Both the position numbers and the translations under genes were made by a program. The notes below the pieces were generated by a model. It ran no database searches, was not told where the DNA came from, and was given only the letters and a program-made list of their open reading frames with translations. Shown here piece by piece: positions 33,295 through 41,425 of a stretch of 42,647 bases of DNA. Every line of letters starts with the position of its first letter. Position 1 is the first letter of the stretch. The DNA is from Merismopedia glauca CCAP 1448/3 (GTDB lineage Bacteria; Cyanobacteriota; Cyanobacteriia; Cyanobacteriales; CCAP-1448): NCBI RefSeq assembly GCF_003003775.1, contig NZ_PVWJ01000036.1:1-42647 (forward strand), in the 5' to 3' direction.

Positions 33295-34263
33295 ATGATT
33301 TTTATTATTCCTATAATTTTAGGCGCTTTGGCTGTTGGTAGTGCTGCCGTAGGCGCATTTGCTGGAATTGATGCAGTTTCCCAAATGGATGAGGCTAAAA
33401 AGCGTGGAAAAAGCGCACAAAAGCGTTTGGATAGCGCTCGTCAGTCTGTAGAGGTAAAAGTAAAAGCCACCAACGACCTTGCTGAAGAATACGGTCAATT
33501 GCAGATAAAAACCAAAGTCGAAACTATAGGAAGCTTCGTCGATCTGCTAGAACGTCTGGGTCAGCGCGTCAAACAAAGCAATCTAGAATTTCTAAACGGT
33601 TTAGAGGATATTTCCCCACAGCAGCTTAAAGAATATAAATCGCAAGCTTTGGAAGCTCAAGAATTGGTTAGTGGTGGCTTAAAGGCTATTGGGACAGCAT
33701 ACGGAGTTGGTCAAAGCACTATAGGACTGGTAGGATTATTCGGTACAGCTAGCACTGGAACTGCAATTGGCGGACTTAGCGGTGCGGCGGCGTGGAATGC
33801 CACTTTAGCTTGGCTTGGCGGTGGTTCGCTAGCCGCAGGTGGTGGCGGAATGGCTTTAGGCACATTGGTTTTGGGCGGTATCACTGTTGGGCCGGCCTTA
33901 CTTATAGGAGGTTTTATCTTGTCGGGAGAAGCTGAGAAAGCCTTAACTAAAGCCCGCGAATATGAAGCCCAAGTAAATATTGAAGTGTCTAAGCTCGATG
34001 CTTTTAGAGACTTTCTCGACCAAGTACAGCAACGTATTCGCGAATTAGAGTATTTAGTCTATAGTCTCAATGCTAGAGCAATTCAGGGTTTGATAGATCT
34101 TGAATCTCAGCCATTTGATTTCGATCGAGATGGTGCAAAATTGCAACGAGTTGTACTTCTGGTTAAAGCTTTATCAGAAATTATGAAAACACCTGTTTTG
34201 GATTCTGATGGAACAATTAATCTTTTGACAGAAAACCTTAAAGTTAAGTACGGAACTATCTAA
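33295..34263 (+). CDS. Glycine-zipper membrane protein with coiled coils, unknown
   Basis: A 322-residue protein I cannot assign to a named function. Residues 1-24 are hydrophobic (IIPIILGALAVGSAAVGAFAG). Residues 30-125 are helical and charged, probably a coiled coil. Residues 140-210 are a long Gly/Ala-rich hydrophobic block that includes LAWLGGGSLAAGGGGMALGT, a glycine-zipper pattern suited to membrane insertion. Residues 212-262 form a second coiled coil. The layout resembles proteins of unknown role in accessory regions of other bacteria, and a membrane-active effector is one possibility. The next gene starts 9 bp later, so the two are co-expressed. The ATG at 33295 is the only good start. 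Confidence 0.65.
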   Translation: MIFIIPIILGALAVGSAAVGAFAGIDAVSQMDEAKKRGKSAQKRLDSARQSVEVKVKATNDLAEEYGQLQIKTKVETIGSFVDLLERLGQRVKQSNLEFLNGLEDISPQQLKEYKSQALEAQELVSGGLKAIGTAYGVGQSTIGLVGLFGTASTGTAIGGLSGAAAWNATLAWLGGGSLAAGGGGMALGTLVLGGITVGPALLIGGFILSGEAEKALTKAREYEAQVNIEVSKLDAFRDFLDQVQQRIRELEYLVYSLNARAIQGLIDLESQPFDFDRDGAKLQRVVLLVKALSEIMKTPVLDSDGTINLLTENLKVKYGTI

Positions 34264-34272
34264 ACTAATCGC

Positions 34273-34677
34273 ATGATAAACAAATTATCTTTGGGCACAG
34301 TAGATACTTTAATTAGTCCAGCCCAATGCTTGCAAGAGGTTGTTGAGACTTGGACTAACTACCTTGAAATCGTCCAAATAGAAACCACTAAACGACGGGA
34401 AATTGAGGCAAGAGAACGGGCTATACTAGCTGATATTGAAGCTAAAAGAGAATTAATCATAGGTTATTTACAAAGATCTTTTGACGAACGCGCTCAAAAT
34501 TTTCAATCGTTATTTGCCATAGTAGATAGAGCGATCGCATCTGGCGATAGCATAGCCCTTTCATTAGCCCTTCAATCGATAGTAGATTTGGGGCAGTCTA
34601 GCCCTTTTAAAGATCTATCTAATTTATCCAATCTTAAGGCTGTGATGAGCGATCCAGATTACGAGTGGGAGTTATAG
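34273..34677 (+). CDS. Small coiled-coil partner of the glycine-zipper protein, unknown
   Basis: A 134-residue helical protein. Residues 35-80 are strongly charged and heptad-like (ETTKRREIEARERAILADIE). The second half reads FQSLFAIVDRAIASGDSIAL, followed by SIVDLGQSSPFKDL. No known domain is recognised and there is no membrane segment. It begins 9 bp after the glycine-zipper gene and is probably its operon partner, perhaps a regulator or binding protein. A pair of this shape looks like a dedicated two-gene system. The role is not known. Confidence 0.62.
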   Translation: MINKLSLGTVDTLISPAQCLQEVVETWTNYLEIVQIETTKRREIEARERAILADIEAKRELIIGYLQRSFDERAQNFQSLFAIVDRAIASGDSIALSLALQSIVDLGQSSPFKDLSNLSNLKAVMSDPDYEWEL

Positions 34678-34703
34678 TTTAGCGATCGCCCCAGAGTCCG
34701 TAG

Positions 34704-34760
34704 GGGCGGGTTTTGCCCACTATCTTTGCTCATACTATCAACTATAAATCAAACCCGCCC
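34704..34760. repeat. Inverted repeat after the two-gene module
   Basis: Arms GGGCGGGTTT (34704-34713) and AAACCCGCCC (34751-34760) flank 37 bp. It may end transcription of the upstream module. The left arm is preceded by GTAG, as in the other palindromes of the window. Confidence 0.6.
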
Positions 34761-34863
34761 TGTCTCACCGATAACGTATCCGATGGTGAAGGTGAAGAGG
34801 TTAAATAAAAGTGCGATCGCGCTAGACTGATAACATGACAGCAAAAAACAAGTTAAAAATCAG

Positions 34864-35106
34864 ATGGAAGTAGAGCAATATCCATTTGTCAGAGAACTAA
34901 TAGCTGACACTGAAGGTAATATCCAGCAAGTGGTGCTAGATTTTAATGATTATCAACACCTGTTGGAAGCCATTGAAGATGAGTCTTTGATCCTCGCTAT
35001 GAAGGAAGTCCAAAACGAAACCCCGCTTAGCATCAGTGAAGCACTAGCAGAACTTGAGAAAGAACGACTTCTACACCGTAAAGATATTTATCGCTATTTT
35101 CCATAA
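34864..35106 (+). CDS. Phd/YefM-like antitoxin-type protein without toxin
   Basis: An 80-residue protein that looks like a type II antitoxin. The segment VVLDFNDYQHLLEAIEDESL is the usual stretch of Phd/RelB-like antitoxins, followed by EALAELEKER near the end, where the toxin-binding tail is expected. A matching toxin should start within a few bases of the stop, but none is present; the downstream DNA contains only fragments. The last 11 codons may be altered. It is best regarded as an orphan or remnant. The family call rests on pattern only. Confidence 0.55.
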   Translation: MEVEQYPFVRELIADTEGNIQQVVLDFNDYQHLLEAIEDESLILAMKEVQNETPLSISEALAELEKERLLHRKDIYRYFP

Positions 35107-35247
35107 CTTAATATTCTCAGAATGCGATCGCCCCATATTTCGTAGGTTTGTTGAATATATTGCCGATATTGTGCGACAGGCGCGATCGCCTCCCGTTCGA
35201 CATCATAAGTTACCAATCTCAATTGATAAACTAATATCTTCGTAGAT
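35094..35247 (-). pseudogene. Possible XisH/XisI remnant
   Basis: On the minus strand an open frame of about 50 codons reads VYQLRLVTYDVEREAI followed by VAQYRQYIQQ. The first part resembles the end of XisH and the second the start of XisI, two adjacent cyanobacterial genes named for fdxN element excision control. If so, both are truncated and fused. The stretch is short, so the call is tentative. Confidence 0.3.
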
Positions 35248-35312
35248 CTGGGCGATCACACTATTGAAAAAGCGATCGCCAGCTATTGATGAAGGCAATT
35301 ATTTGGTGAAAA

Positions 35313-35453
35313 TTGACTTTCGATCCCATGCGTCAAGCGATTGTTTTAGTAGGCGGAAATAAAGCTGGAGATAAGCGATGGTATGAGAAAAATATTGCGA
35401 TCGCTGAAACTAGATTCGCCGAACATCTTATTAGTTTAGAGGAAAATGAATGA
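35313..35453 (+). pseudogene. Truncated RelE/ParE (Gp49-like) toxin
   Basis: About 46 codons encode FDPMRQAIVLVGGNKAGDKR followed by WYEKNIAIAETRF and EHLISLEENE. This is the C-terminal half of the Gp49-like (DUF891) toxin family. The N-terminal half is missing, and a stop lies just upstream in this frame. The fragment's stop overlaps the start of the HTH antitoxin gene as ATGA, the normal toxin-antitoxin arrangement. The toxin is therefore a relic. Confidence 0.7.
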
Positions 35454-35786
35454 TTACCTTTGATGATTATATGCAAAAATTACCACCAGAACGCCGTGCT
35501 AGAATCGAGCATAAAACTCAAGAACTAGTCACTCAACTCAATACTATTAAGCATATTAGAGAAGAATTGGGTTGGTCGCAATCAGATCTAGCTCAAAGGT
35601 TAGGAGTTCAACAATCTACGGTTTCTAAGTTAGAAAACGATCCAAATAGTTTAACTTTATAGTTTAACTTTAGGAAAACTCGCAACTGTAGTCAGCGCTT
35701 TGGGTGGAGAGTGGAAAATAACGCTAAAATTCCCTACAACTGAAGAGATAGAGTTAAGCAGTAGTGATGTTTTATCGACTCACTGA
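35450..35786 (+). pseudogene. HTH (XRE) antitoxin broken by a 13-bp tandem duplication
   Basis: The intact part (70 codons from 35450) holds an XRE-type helix-turn-helix: ELGWSQSDLAQRLGVQQSTV then SKLEND. The reading frame ends early at 35662. The 13-bp unit TAGTTTAACTTTA occurs twice in a row (35647-35659 and 35660-35672). Removing one copy restores a 107-residue protein that ends at 35786 and includes GKLATVVSALGGEWKITLKF, the usual end of antitoxins that pair with Gp49-like toxins. It may still make a short DNA-binding protein. Confidence 0.8.
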
Positions 35787-35854
35787 ATATCAAACAAGCG
35801 AGATCTAGCAATTATAATTTGAGCAAGAGAAGGATATAGAAAAGCGATTCGATT

Positions 35855-35917
35855 ATGAATTCAGCAACTTTGGCAGATATTGTAGAAGCAATTGGCACTC
35901 ACGATCGAGTATATTAA
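35855..35917 (+). pseudogene. Short antitoxin-like N-terminal fragment
   Basis: Twenty codons, MNSATLADIVEAIGTHDRVY then stop. The opening MNxxTLADIVEAI resembles the start of small cyanobacterial antitoxin-like proteins. Nothing continues it in any frame. It is likely another relic in this decayed stretch. Confidence 0.3.
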
Positions 35918-35945
35918 CCCAATCGAAATGCCAAAGGCGATCGCT

Positions 35946-37292
35946 TTACTTAGGAAAAACCTGTAAAGCCATCGAAACCATTGATAGAAATGTCATAAAA
36001 CCGATCGCATCTAATGTTGTAGTTAGTAGTGGTCCGCTAATTAAGGCTGGATCGAGGTTGAGCCGTTTTAAAGTCATTGGTAGTAAAGTTCCTAAACTAG
36101 CAGCAACTAGGACATTTACCACCATCACTGAAGCAGCAACTATCGATATCCATCGTTCGTTAGCTGGTGACCAAATCAGGGACAGAACTCCCAAAGCCGT
36201 ACCTAGAGCCAAAGAAGTACCTAATCCTGCCAAGAATTCTTTCCGCAAGAGTTTGAAAGTATCGAGGAGAGTCACTTCGCCAATCCCTAAGCCTCGTACC
36301 GTGACCGATAGAGCTTGAATTGCCACATTACCGCTAGTATTGGATAAAATTGGCATAATTACGGCTAATACCGGAACTGTCGAGATAATTTTTTGGAAAG
36401 GAGCGATCGCACTAGCTGCCCCCACATACAAAGCAATATTGCCCAATAACCAGGGTAAACGTTTGGCAATAGTGACTAAAGGCGGAGATAAGGCTTCTTC
36501 ATCCCCGCTCACCCCAGCAATCTTTTGAATATCTTCGGTAGCTTCTTCCTCTAAAATATCGATGACATCATCAATAGTGACAATCCCCACCAGTCTTTCT
36601 TCCCGATCTACCACTGGTAAGGCGATAATGTCATAGCGTTTCATTAATTGAGCCACTTCTTCTTGTGGCATTTCTGTCCGCGCTTTGATGACCCGATTGC
36701 TAGCTATATCTCCAACTAAAGCATCTGGTAAGGTAAATAATAATTGTCTTAAAGAGACTACCGCCAAAAGTTTGCGATTATCATCCGTGACGTAAGCATA
36801 ATAAATAGTTTCTTTATCTCGATCTACTCGACGAATTTTATTTAAAGCTTCCCCTACTGTTAATCCTTGACGCAACCGCACGTATTCGGTGGTCATGACC
36901 CGACCAGCCGTGCCTTCTGGATAACCTAGAATAGTAGAGGTAGCCTGTCTTTCTGCCATACTGAGTTGCTGTAACAGCCGTTTGACAACACCAGCAGGAA
37001 GTTCGTCAAATAGCTCGGCGCGATCGTCAGGACTCATCGCCTCTACAATTTGATAAATGTGAGCATTGTGCAAAGACTCAATCAGAGATTCTTGTACTTC
37101 TTGAGGTAAGTATTCAAAAACCCCGATCGCCTGGTCTTTACGCAACAAACGAAAAGCGATAGCTTGTCTTTCTTTGGGTAGTTCGGCGATGAACTCGCCC
37201 ACATCTACCGCAGGTAGATGATTTAATTCAAACTTGAGTTGATTTAAGTCGGCAATTTCCGACAGGAGCATCCGATTGTCCTGGGTGAGCAT
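35946..37292 (-). CDS. mgtE: MgtE-type magnesium transporter
   Basis: A 448-residue inner-membrane Mg2+ channel. The N-domain (about 15-130) has ELPKERQAIAFRLL and LFDELPAGVVKRLL. Two CBS domains follow (about 135-255), starting with GTAGRVMTTEYV and ending with VGIVTIDDVIDILEEEATED. The membrane part (about 280-448) has five helices, including the pore-lining SNTSGNVAIQALSVTVRGL. The N and CBS domains are known to close the channel when Mg2+ is high. The ATG at 37292 follows a strong AAAGGAGG site. The 5' leader contains hairpins that could control translation. It is divergent from gntK. Confidence 0.95.
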   Translation of the reverse strand: MLTQDNRMLLSEIADLNQLKFELNHLPAVDVGEFIAELPKERQAIAFRLLRKDQAIGVFEYLPQEVQESLIESLHNAHIYQIVEAMSPDDRAELFDELPAGVVKRLLQQLSMAERQATSTILGYPEGTAGRVMTTEYVRLRQGLTVGEALNKIRRVDRDKETIYYAYVTDDNRKLLAVVSLRQLLFTLPDALVGDIASNRVIKARTEMPQEEVAQLMKRYDIIALPVVDREERLVGIVTIDDVIDILEEEATEDIQKIAGVSGDEEALSPPLVTIAKRLPWLLGNIALYVGAASAIAPFQKIISTVPVLAVIMPILSNTSGNVAIQALSVTVRGLGIGEVTLLDTFKLLRKEFLAGLGTSLALGTALGVLSLIWSPANERWISIVAASVMVVNVLVAASLGTLLPMTLKRLNLDPALISGPLLTTTLDAIGFMTFLSMVSMALQVFPK

Positions 37293-37380
37293 TCAACCTC
37301 CTTTGTCTCCTTTCCCCTAGGAGACTGGCTCACCAGGTTAAAGGATCTGGCTACTGTAACTAGATGGACTTATGTCCATT
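37293..37380 (-). promoter_or_regulatory. Structured 5' leader of mgtE
   Basis: Two clear hairpins lie upstream on the minus strand: ATGGAC-TTAT-GTCCAT (37364-37379, plus-strand reading) and GTCTCCT/AGGAGAC (37305-37311 / 37319-37325). The CUCCU of the second stem can alternatively pair with the AGGAGG ribosome site at 37297-37302. This could form a switch. I could not match it to a known riboswitch class. Confidence 0.4.
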
Positions 37381-37588
37381 TCCTCTACAAACATTCGACA
37401 TCGATACCAGAATTTGGCATCGCTAATTTTTATCCTAACCTCATCGGGTGTAGTAAAGGTAGACATTGGGCAGAAAAATTACTCAAACTCAGAGGGGATG
37501 GGAGAGATCTTTCAAGGGTAGGTTGTTCCGATTGGGGGAGATTGAGAGGGGTGGGAAGCATATTTCTGACTTATTGCGGAGGAACTGG

Positions 37589-38104
37589 ATGATTTGTATT
37601 TTGATGGGTGTATCTGGAACCGGAAAATCTACTATTGGTAAACTTCTGAGTCAAAAACTGGGCTGGAAATTTTATGATGCTGATGATTTTCATTCTGAAG
37701 CTAACATCAGCAAAATGAAGCAGGGAATACCTTTAGAAGACAGCGATCGCCTTCCTTGGTTACAAGCTATTCGTGCCAAAATTGAAGCAATCGTAGCCCG
37801 TCAAGACAATGGTATTTTCGCCTGTTCCGCTTTAAAACAATCTTATCGCGAATTATTACAAGGAAATGACCCTCAAGTAGCTTGGATTTACCTCAAAGGA
37901 AGCTACCAGCAACTTTGGCAGAGAATGCAAGATAGACCCGAACATTTTATGAAGCCTGAAATGCTGCAAAGTCAGCTAGATACCCTCGAAATTCCCCAAG
38001 ATGCTTTGACTGTTGATATTGCTTTAAATCAAGCAGAGATAGTCGATCGAATCGCTAAATATCTTCAAGATTTGGCAGATTTGAAACCTGGGAAATTACG
38101 GTAA
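37589..38104 (+). CDS. gntK: Gluconokinase
   Basis: A 171-residue carbohydrate kinase of the GntK type that phosphorylates gluconate to 6-phosphogluconate, feeding the oxidative pentose phosphate and Entner-Doudoroff routes. The P-loop is MGVSGTGKSTIGKLL (6-20). The substrate lid has FYDADDFHSEANISKMKQG and the later block is CSALKQSYRELL. The helix with DRPEHFMKPEMLQSQLDTLE is typical. The start ATG at 37589 has a GGAGG site (37578-37582); the open frame continues upstream but is not coding. The gene is monocistronic. It could be a shikimate-kinase-like relative, but the FMKPEML block points to GntK. Confidence 0.93.
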   Translation: MICILMGVSGTGKSTIGKLLSQKLGWKFYDADDFHSEANISKMKQGIPLEDSDRLPWLQAIRAKIEAIVARQDNGIFACSALKQSYRELLQGNDPQVAWIYLKGSYQQLWQRMQDRPEHFMKPEMLQSQLDTLEIPQDALTVDIALNQAEIVDRIAKYLQDLADLKPGKLR

Positions 38105-38258
38105 AATCGACATTTATAGTCTAAATCCCGCATCCTATCCAAGTTTATGCTTTTGATAAACTAATTGGTAAGTAAATAGTCTCACTGAAATTATTGTTAC
38201 AATACTTAACGTGCGGCACTAAAATCTTCTCACCGAATTAGTAGGATTAGGAGTCTTG

Positions 38259-40250
38259 ATGGAAAAGTCTAACACCACGGTAGTCTCTGTAGCAGAAGAC
38301 GCGCAAGGTCATCCAGCATTGACTGTTAGCTACGAACTCCTACCACCTACTGAGGAAATTATCAGCCCTAATCAAACTTATGAACCAGCATTACGCTATG
38401 ATGCTGACGCGATCGCAAAATACTACCGCAGGCGACCATTTCAAGTCTGGTGGAGGTATTTAAATACTTTTGTCCCTCTACTCAGCTTTGGCTTCAAAAC
38501 CTGGTGGGATAAGCGCACCCAACAAACTGAATCAAATGCCAAAAAACGCGCTATTCAGTTGCGGAAAATGTTAACCAAGTTTGGACCAGCTTATATCAAA
38601 ATGGGTCAAGCGCTGTCTACCCGTCCCGATTTGATGTCAGCGACCTTCTTGGAGGAATTATCTTTACTTCAAGACCAATTACCAGCATTTTCTAATGAAA
38701 TTGCTTTTAATTTAATTGAAAAAGAATTAGGTTCTCGTCCCGAACAGATCTACGCCGAACTCACCCCCAACCCCATCGCCGCAGCCTCTTTAGGACAGGT
38801 TTACAAAGGCAGACTCCATACGGGTGAGGAAGTTGCCCTTAAAGTTCAAAGACCAGGCTTAAGAGAAAGAATAGAGCTAGATGTCTACATTTTACGGAGT
38901 CTAGCGGCTTGGGCGAAGAAAAATTTCAAGTTTATCCGCAGCGACTTGGTAGGTATCCTCGACGAGTTTGCGACTCGTTTGTTTGAGGAAATGGACTACA
39001 TTCAAGAAGGTAAACACGCAGAACGGTTTGAACGTCTTTACGGTAAATTACCAGAGATTTACGTGCCCAAAATCTATTGGCAGTATACCAGTCGGCGCGT
39101 TCTGACTATGGAGTGGATCAATGGCACCAAACTGACTAATGTCGAGGAAGTGCGTCGTCGGGGAATTGATGCGACTCACATGATAAATGTGGGGGTTCAG
39201 TGTTCTTTAAGACAGCTATTAGAACACGGCTTTTTCCACGCAGATCCTCACCCTGGGAATTTGCTGGCGACGAATGATGGGAAGCTAGCTTACCTCGATT
39301 TTGGCATGATGAGTGAAGTTAAGCCAGCCCAAAGGTATGGTTTAATCGAAGCCGTAGTCCATATGGTGAACCGTGATTTTGAAGGATTGGCGCAAGATTA
39401 TGTCAATCTAGATTTTTTAACCCCAGATACTGACTTAACTCCGATAATTCCAGCTTTGGGTAACGTCTTTGGGAATGCTCTTGGTGCTAGCGTCGCTGAA
39501 CTCAACTTTAAGAGTATCACCGATCAAATGTCTAATTTGATGTACGAGTATCCCTTCCGAGTTCCAGCTTATTATGCTTTGATTATCCGTTGTTTGGTAA
39601 CTTTAGAAGGAATTGCGATCGGTATAGATCCTAACTTTAAAGTTTTAAGTAAAGCCTACCCTTACATTGCTAAAAGACTTCTGACCGATCCTGCACCAGA
39701 ATTACGCTTATCTTTACAAGAATTACTCTTTAAAGATGGTAGTTTTCGGTGGAATCGACTAGAAAACTTGTTACTCAATGCTCGTAGTAGTGAAGATTAT
39801 GACTTGAGTAAGGTATTAGATCAAACTATCGAGTTTTTATTCTCGGAACGGGGAGCATTCATTAGAGAAAACTTGGCTGATGAGATTGTCAAGAGTATAG
39901 ATGAATTAGGGCAACGTACTTTACATAATGTTTCTCATGCATTCAGACAAACAGTTGGGCTAGCTGTGCCAGAAACTTCAGAAAGGGTCGAAAATCCGAA
40001 TAATCTGGATCGTGTTAAACGGATTTGGGATATTTTACAAGAAACTCGCGGGTTTGATGCCATGCAGTTACTACCTGTAATTCCCCAACTGCTAGTCAAG
40101 CCAGAAACTCAAAAAATGGGGCAAACTATTGCTAGTCGTCTAGCCCAAAGAGTTGCTACCAGGCTAATTAGAGAAGTCTTGCTGCCAAATACTCCTCCAA
40201 GTATGCCTCAAAATGGTTCTCAGCGTTCGTTACCACCAGCCCAGAAATAA
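38259..40250 (+). CDS. ABC1/UbiB-family atypical protein kinase
   Basis: A 663-residue member of the ABC1 (AarF/UbiB/COQ8) atypical kinase family, linked to quinone and prenyl-lipid metabolism in bacteria and plastids. The KxGQ signature is in KFGPAYIKMGQALSTRPDLM. The Ala-rich loop is AAASLGQVYKGRL, the ATP-binding Lys is in VALKVQRPG, and the catalytic and metal loops are HADPHPGNL and YLDFGMM. The C-terminus (after about 480) is helical; no clear membrane helix was seen. Cyanobacteria carry several paralogues, so a gene symbol is not given. The ATG at 38259 follows GGATTAGGAG. It is convergent with fabH. Confidence 0.92.
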   Translation: MEKSNTTVVSVAEDAQGHPALTVSYELLPPTEEIISPNQTYEPALRYDADAIAKYYRRRPFQVWWRYLNTFVPLLSFGFKTWWDKRTQQTESNAKKRAIQLRKMLTKFGPAYIKMGQALSTRPDLMSATFLEELSLLQDQLPAFSNEIAFNLIEKELGSRPEQIYAELTPNPIAAASLGQVYKGRLHTGEEVALKVQRPGLRERIELDVYILRSLAAWAKKNFKFIRSDLVGILDEFATRLFEEMDYIQEGKHAERFERLYGKLPEIYVPKIYWQYTSRRVLTMEWINGTKLTNVEEVRRRGIDATHMINVGVQCSLRQLLEHGFFHADPHPGNLLATNDGKLAYLDFGMMSEVKPAQRYGLIEAVVHMVNRDFEGLAQDYVNLDFLTPDTDLTPIIPALGNVFGNALGASVAELNFKSITDQMSNLMYEYPFRVPAYYALIIRCLVTLEGIAIGIDPNFKVLSKAYPYIAKRLLTDPAPELRLSLQELLFKDGSFRWNRLENLLLNARSSEDYDLSKVLDQTIEFLFSERGAFIRENLADEIVKSIDELGQRTLHNVSHAFRQTVGLAVPETSERVENPNNLDRVKRIWDILQETRGFDAMQLLPVIPQLLVKPETQKMGQTIASRLAQRVATRLIREVLLPNTPPSMPQNGSQRSLPPAQK

Positions 40251-40304
40251 TGTTGATTGTTGATGGTTGATTGGGTTTTCTTTCGCCTTGATCTCTCACT
40301 ATTT

Positions 40305-40346
40305 TGACTTCTGACTTCTGACTTCTGACTTCTGACTTCTGACTTC
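40305..40346. repeat. Heptanucleotide STRR, TGACTTC x6
   Basis: Six exact tandem 7-bp units in the gap between the convergent kinase and fabH genes. It is the same family as 16430-16471. Confidence 0.95.
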
Positions 40347-40417
40347 ATGCACTAGTTCATACCTTGATTCAGCAACGCCATTTTTTCATTTGGCGATCGC
40401 TGAGGTGTTGTCGCCGA

Positions 40418-41425
40418 TCAAAAAGCACCCCATCTAAAAATAGCTGCACCCCAACTTAAACCAGCACCAAAACCAGCCGTAGCGATCGCATCTCCTGGCT
40501 TAATTTTGCCGCTTCTGACGGCTTCATCTAAAGCTATCGGGATGGAAGCGGCTGAAGTATTTCCATATTGAGCTAAATTACTAATAACTTTGGCTGGTGG
40601 AACATTCAGCCTTTGGGCGACTGCATCTAAAATGCGTTGATTAGCTTGATGCATCAGCAACCAGTCAACCTCTGCCACACTTAAATTAGACCTAAATAAA
40701 GCTTTTTCTAGAACTTCTGGGACTTTATTAACCGCAAACTTATATACTTCTTTACCTCGCATCAGCATCGGTTTATAAGTGCCTTGGGAGATGACAACCT
40801 CACCGGTGAGAGTTCGATCTACTCCTTGGTAGGGCAAATTGAGACAATCATTTTGAGTACCATCACTGCGGATTTCAAAACCCAACCAGCGATCGCCTGC
40901 GGTAGTTGCTTGCATGACTACTGCTCCCGCCCCATCCCCAAAAAGCACGCAGGTGGTTCTATCTGACCAATCTACCCACCTAGAGAGGATATCTGCCCCA
41001 ATGACTAGAACATTACGATAAACGCCGCTACGGAGGAATTGGGCGGCTGTTACCATTCCAAAAATAAACCCAGAACAAGCCGCCGTGAGATCGAAAGCCA
41101 CCGCATTTTTTGCCCCAATTGCTGCTTGAATTTGACAGGCACTGCCAAAGAGGTCATCTGGGGTTGAACTAGCCAAAATTATCAAATCTACTTCGCTAGC
41201 GTCAATCTTTGCCATCTCCAGCGCTTTTTGACACGCTGTAGCGGCTATTTGACTGATTGACTCGGCGGGCGTAGCCAAGTAACGTTGCTTAATGCCTGTA
41301 CGAGTGGCGATCCATTCATCCGACGTTTCGACTACTTGACTTAACGTATCGTTGTCAAGAAACTGGACTGGAGCGGCAGAACCGCTACCAGTAATGGCAA
41401 TCCCTATAGTTGGCGATGTTGACAT
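40418..41425 (-). CDS. fabH: 3-oxoacyl-ACP synthase III
   Basis: A 335-residue condensing enzyme that starts type II fatty acid synthesis by joining acetyl-CoA to malonyl-ACP. The catalytic triad is visible: Cys in LTAACSGFIFG, His in MHQANQRI, and Asn in YGNTSAASIP. The N-terminus has DEWIATRTGIKQRY, typical of FabH. The length and motif spacing are normal. Its start codon overlaps the plsX stop by one base (TAATG), so the two are translationally coupled. Confidence 0.97.
   Translation of the reverse strand: MSTSPTIGIAITGSGSAAPVQFLDNDTLSQVVETSDEWIATRTGIKQRYLATPAESISQIAATACQKALEMAKIDASEVDLIILASSTPDDLFGSACQIQAAIGAKNAVAFDLTAACSGFIFGMVTAAQFLRSGVYRNVLVIGADILSRWVDWSDRTTCVLFGDGAGAVVMQATTAGDRWLGFEIRSDGTQNDCLNLPYQGVDRTLTGEVVISQGTYKPMLMRGKEVYKFAVNKVPEVLEKALFRSNLSVAEVDWLLMHQANQRILDAVAQRLNVPPAKVISNLAQYGNTSAASIPIALDEAVRSGKIKPGDAIATAGFGAGLSWGAAIFRWGAF

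Noticed and set aside
37305-37379. The mgtE leader as an M-box riboswitch.
   Set aside because: I could not align the conserved M-box core with it; only generic hairpins are clear.
37466-37588. A 41-residue N-terminal extension of gluconokinase.
   Set aside because: The extension is basic and unlike the family, while the ATG at 37589 has a GGAGG site directly upstream and starts just before the P-loop.
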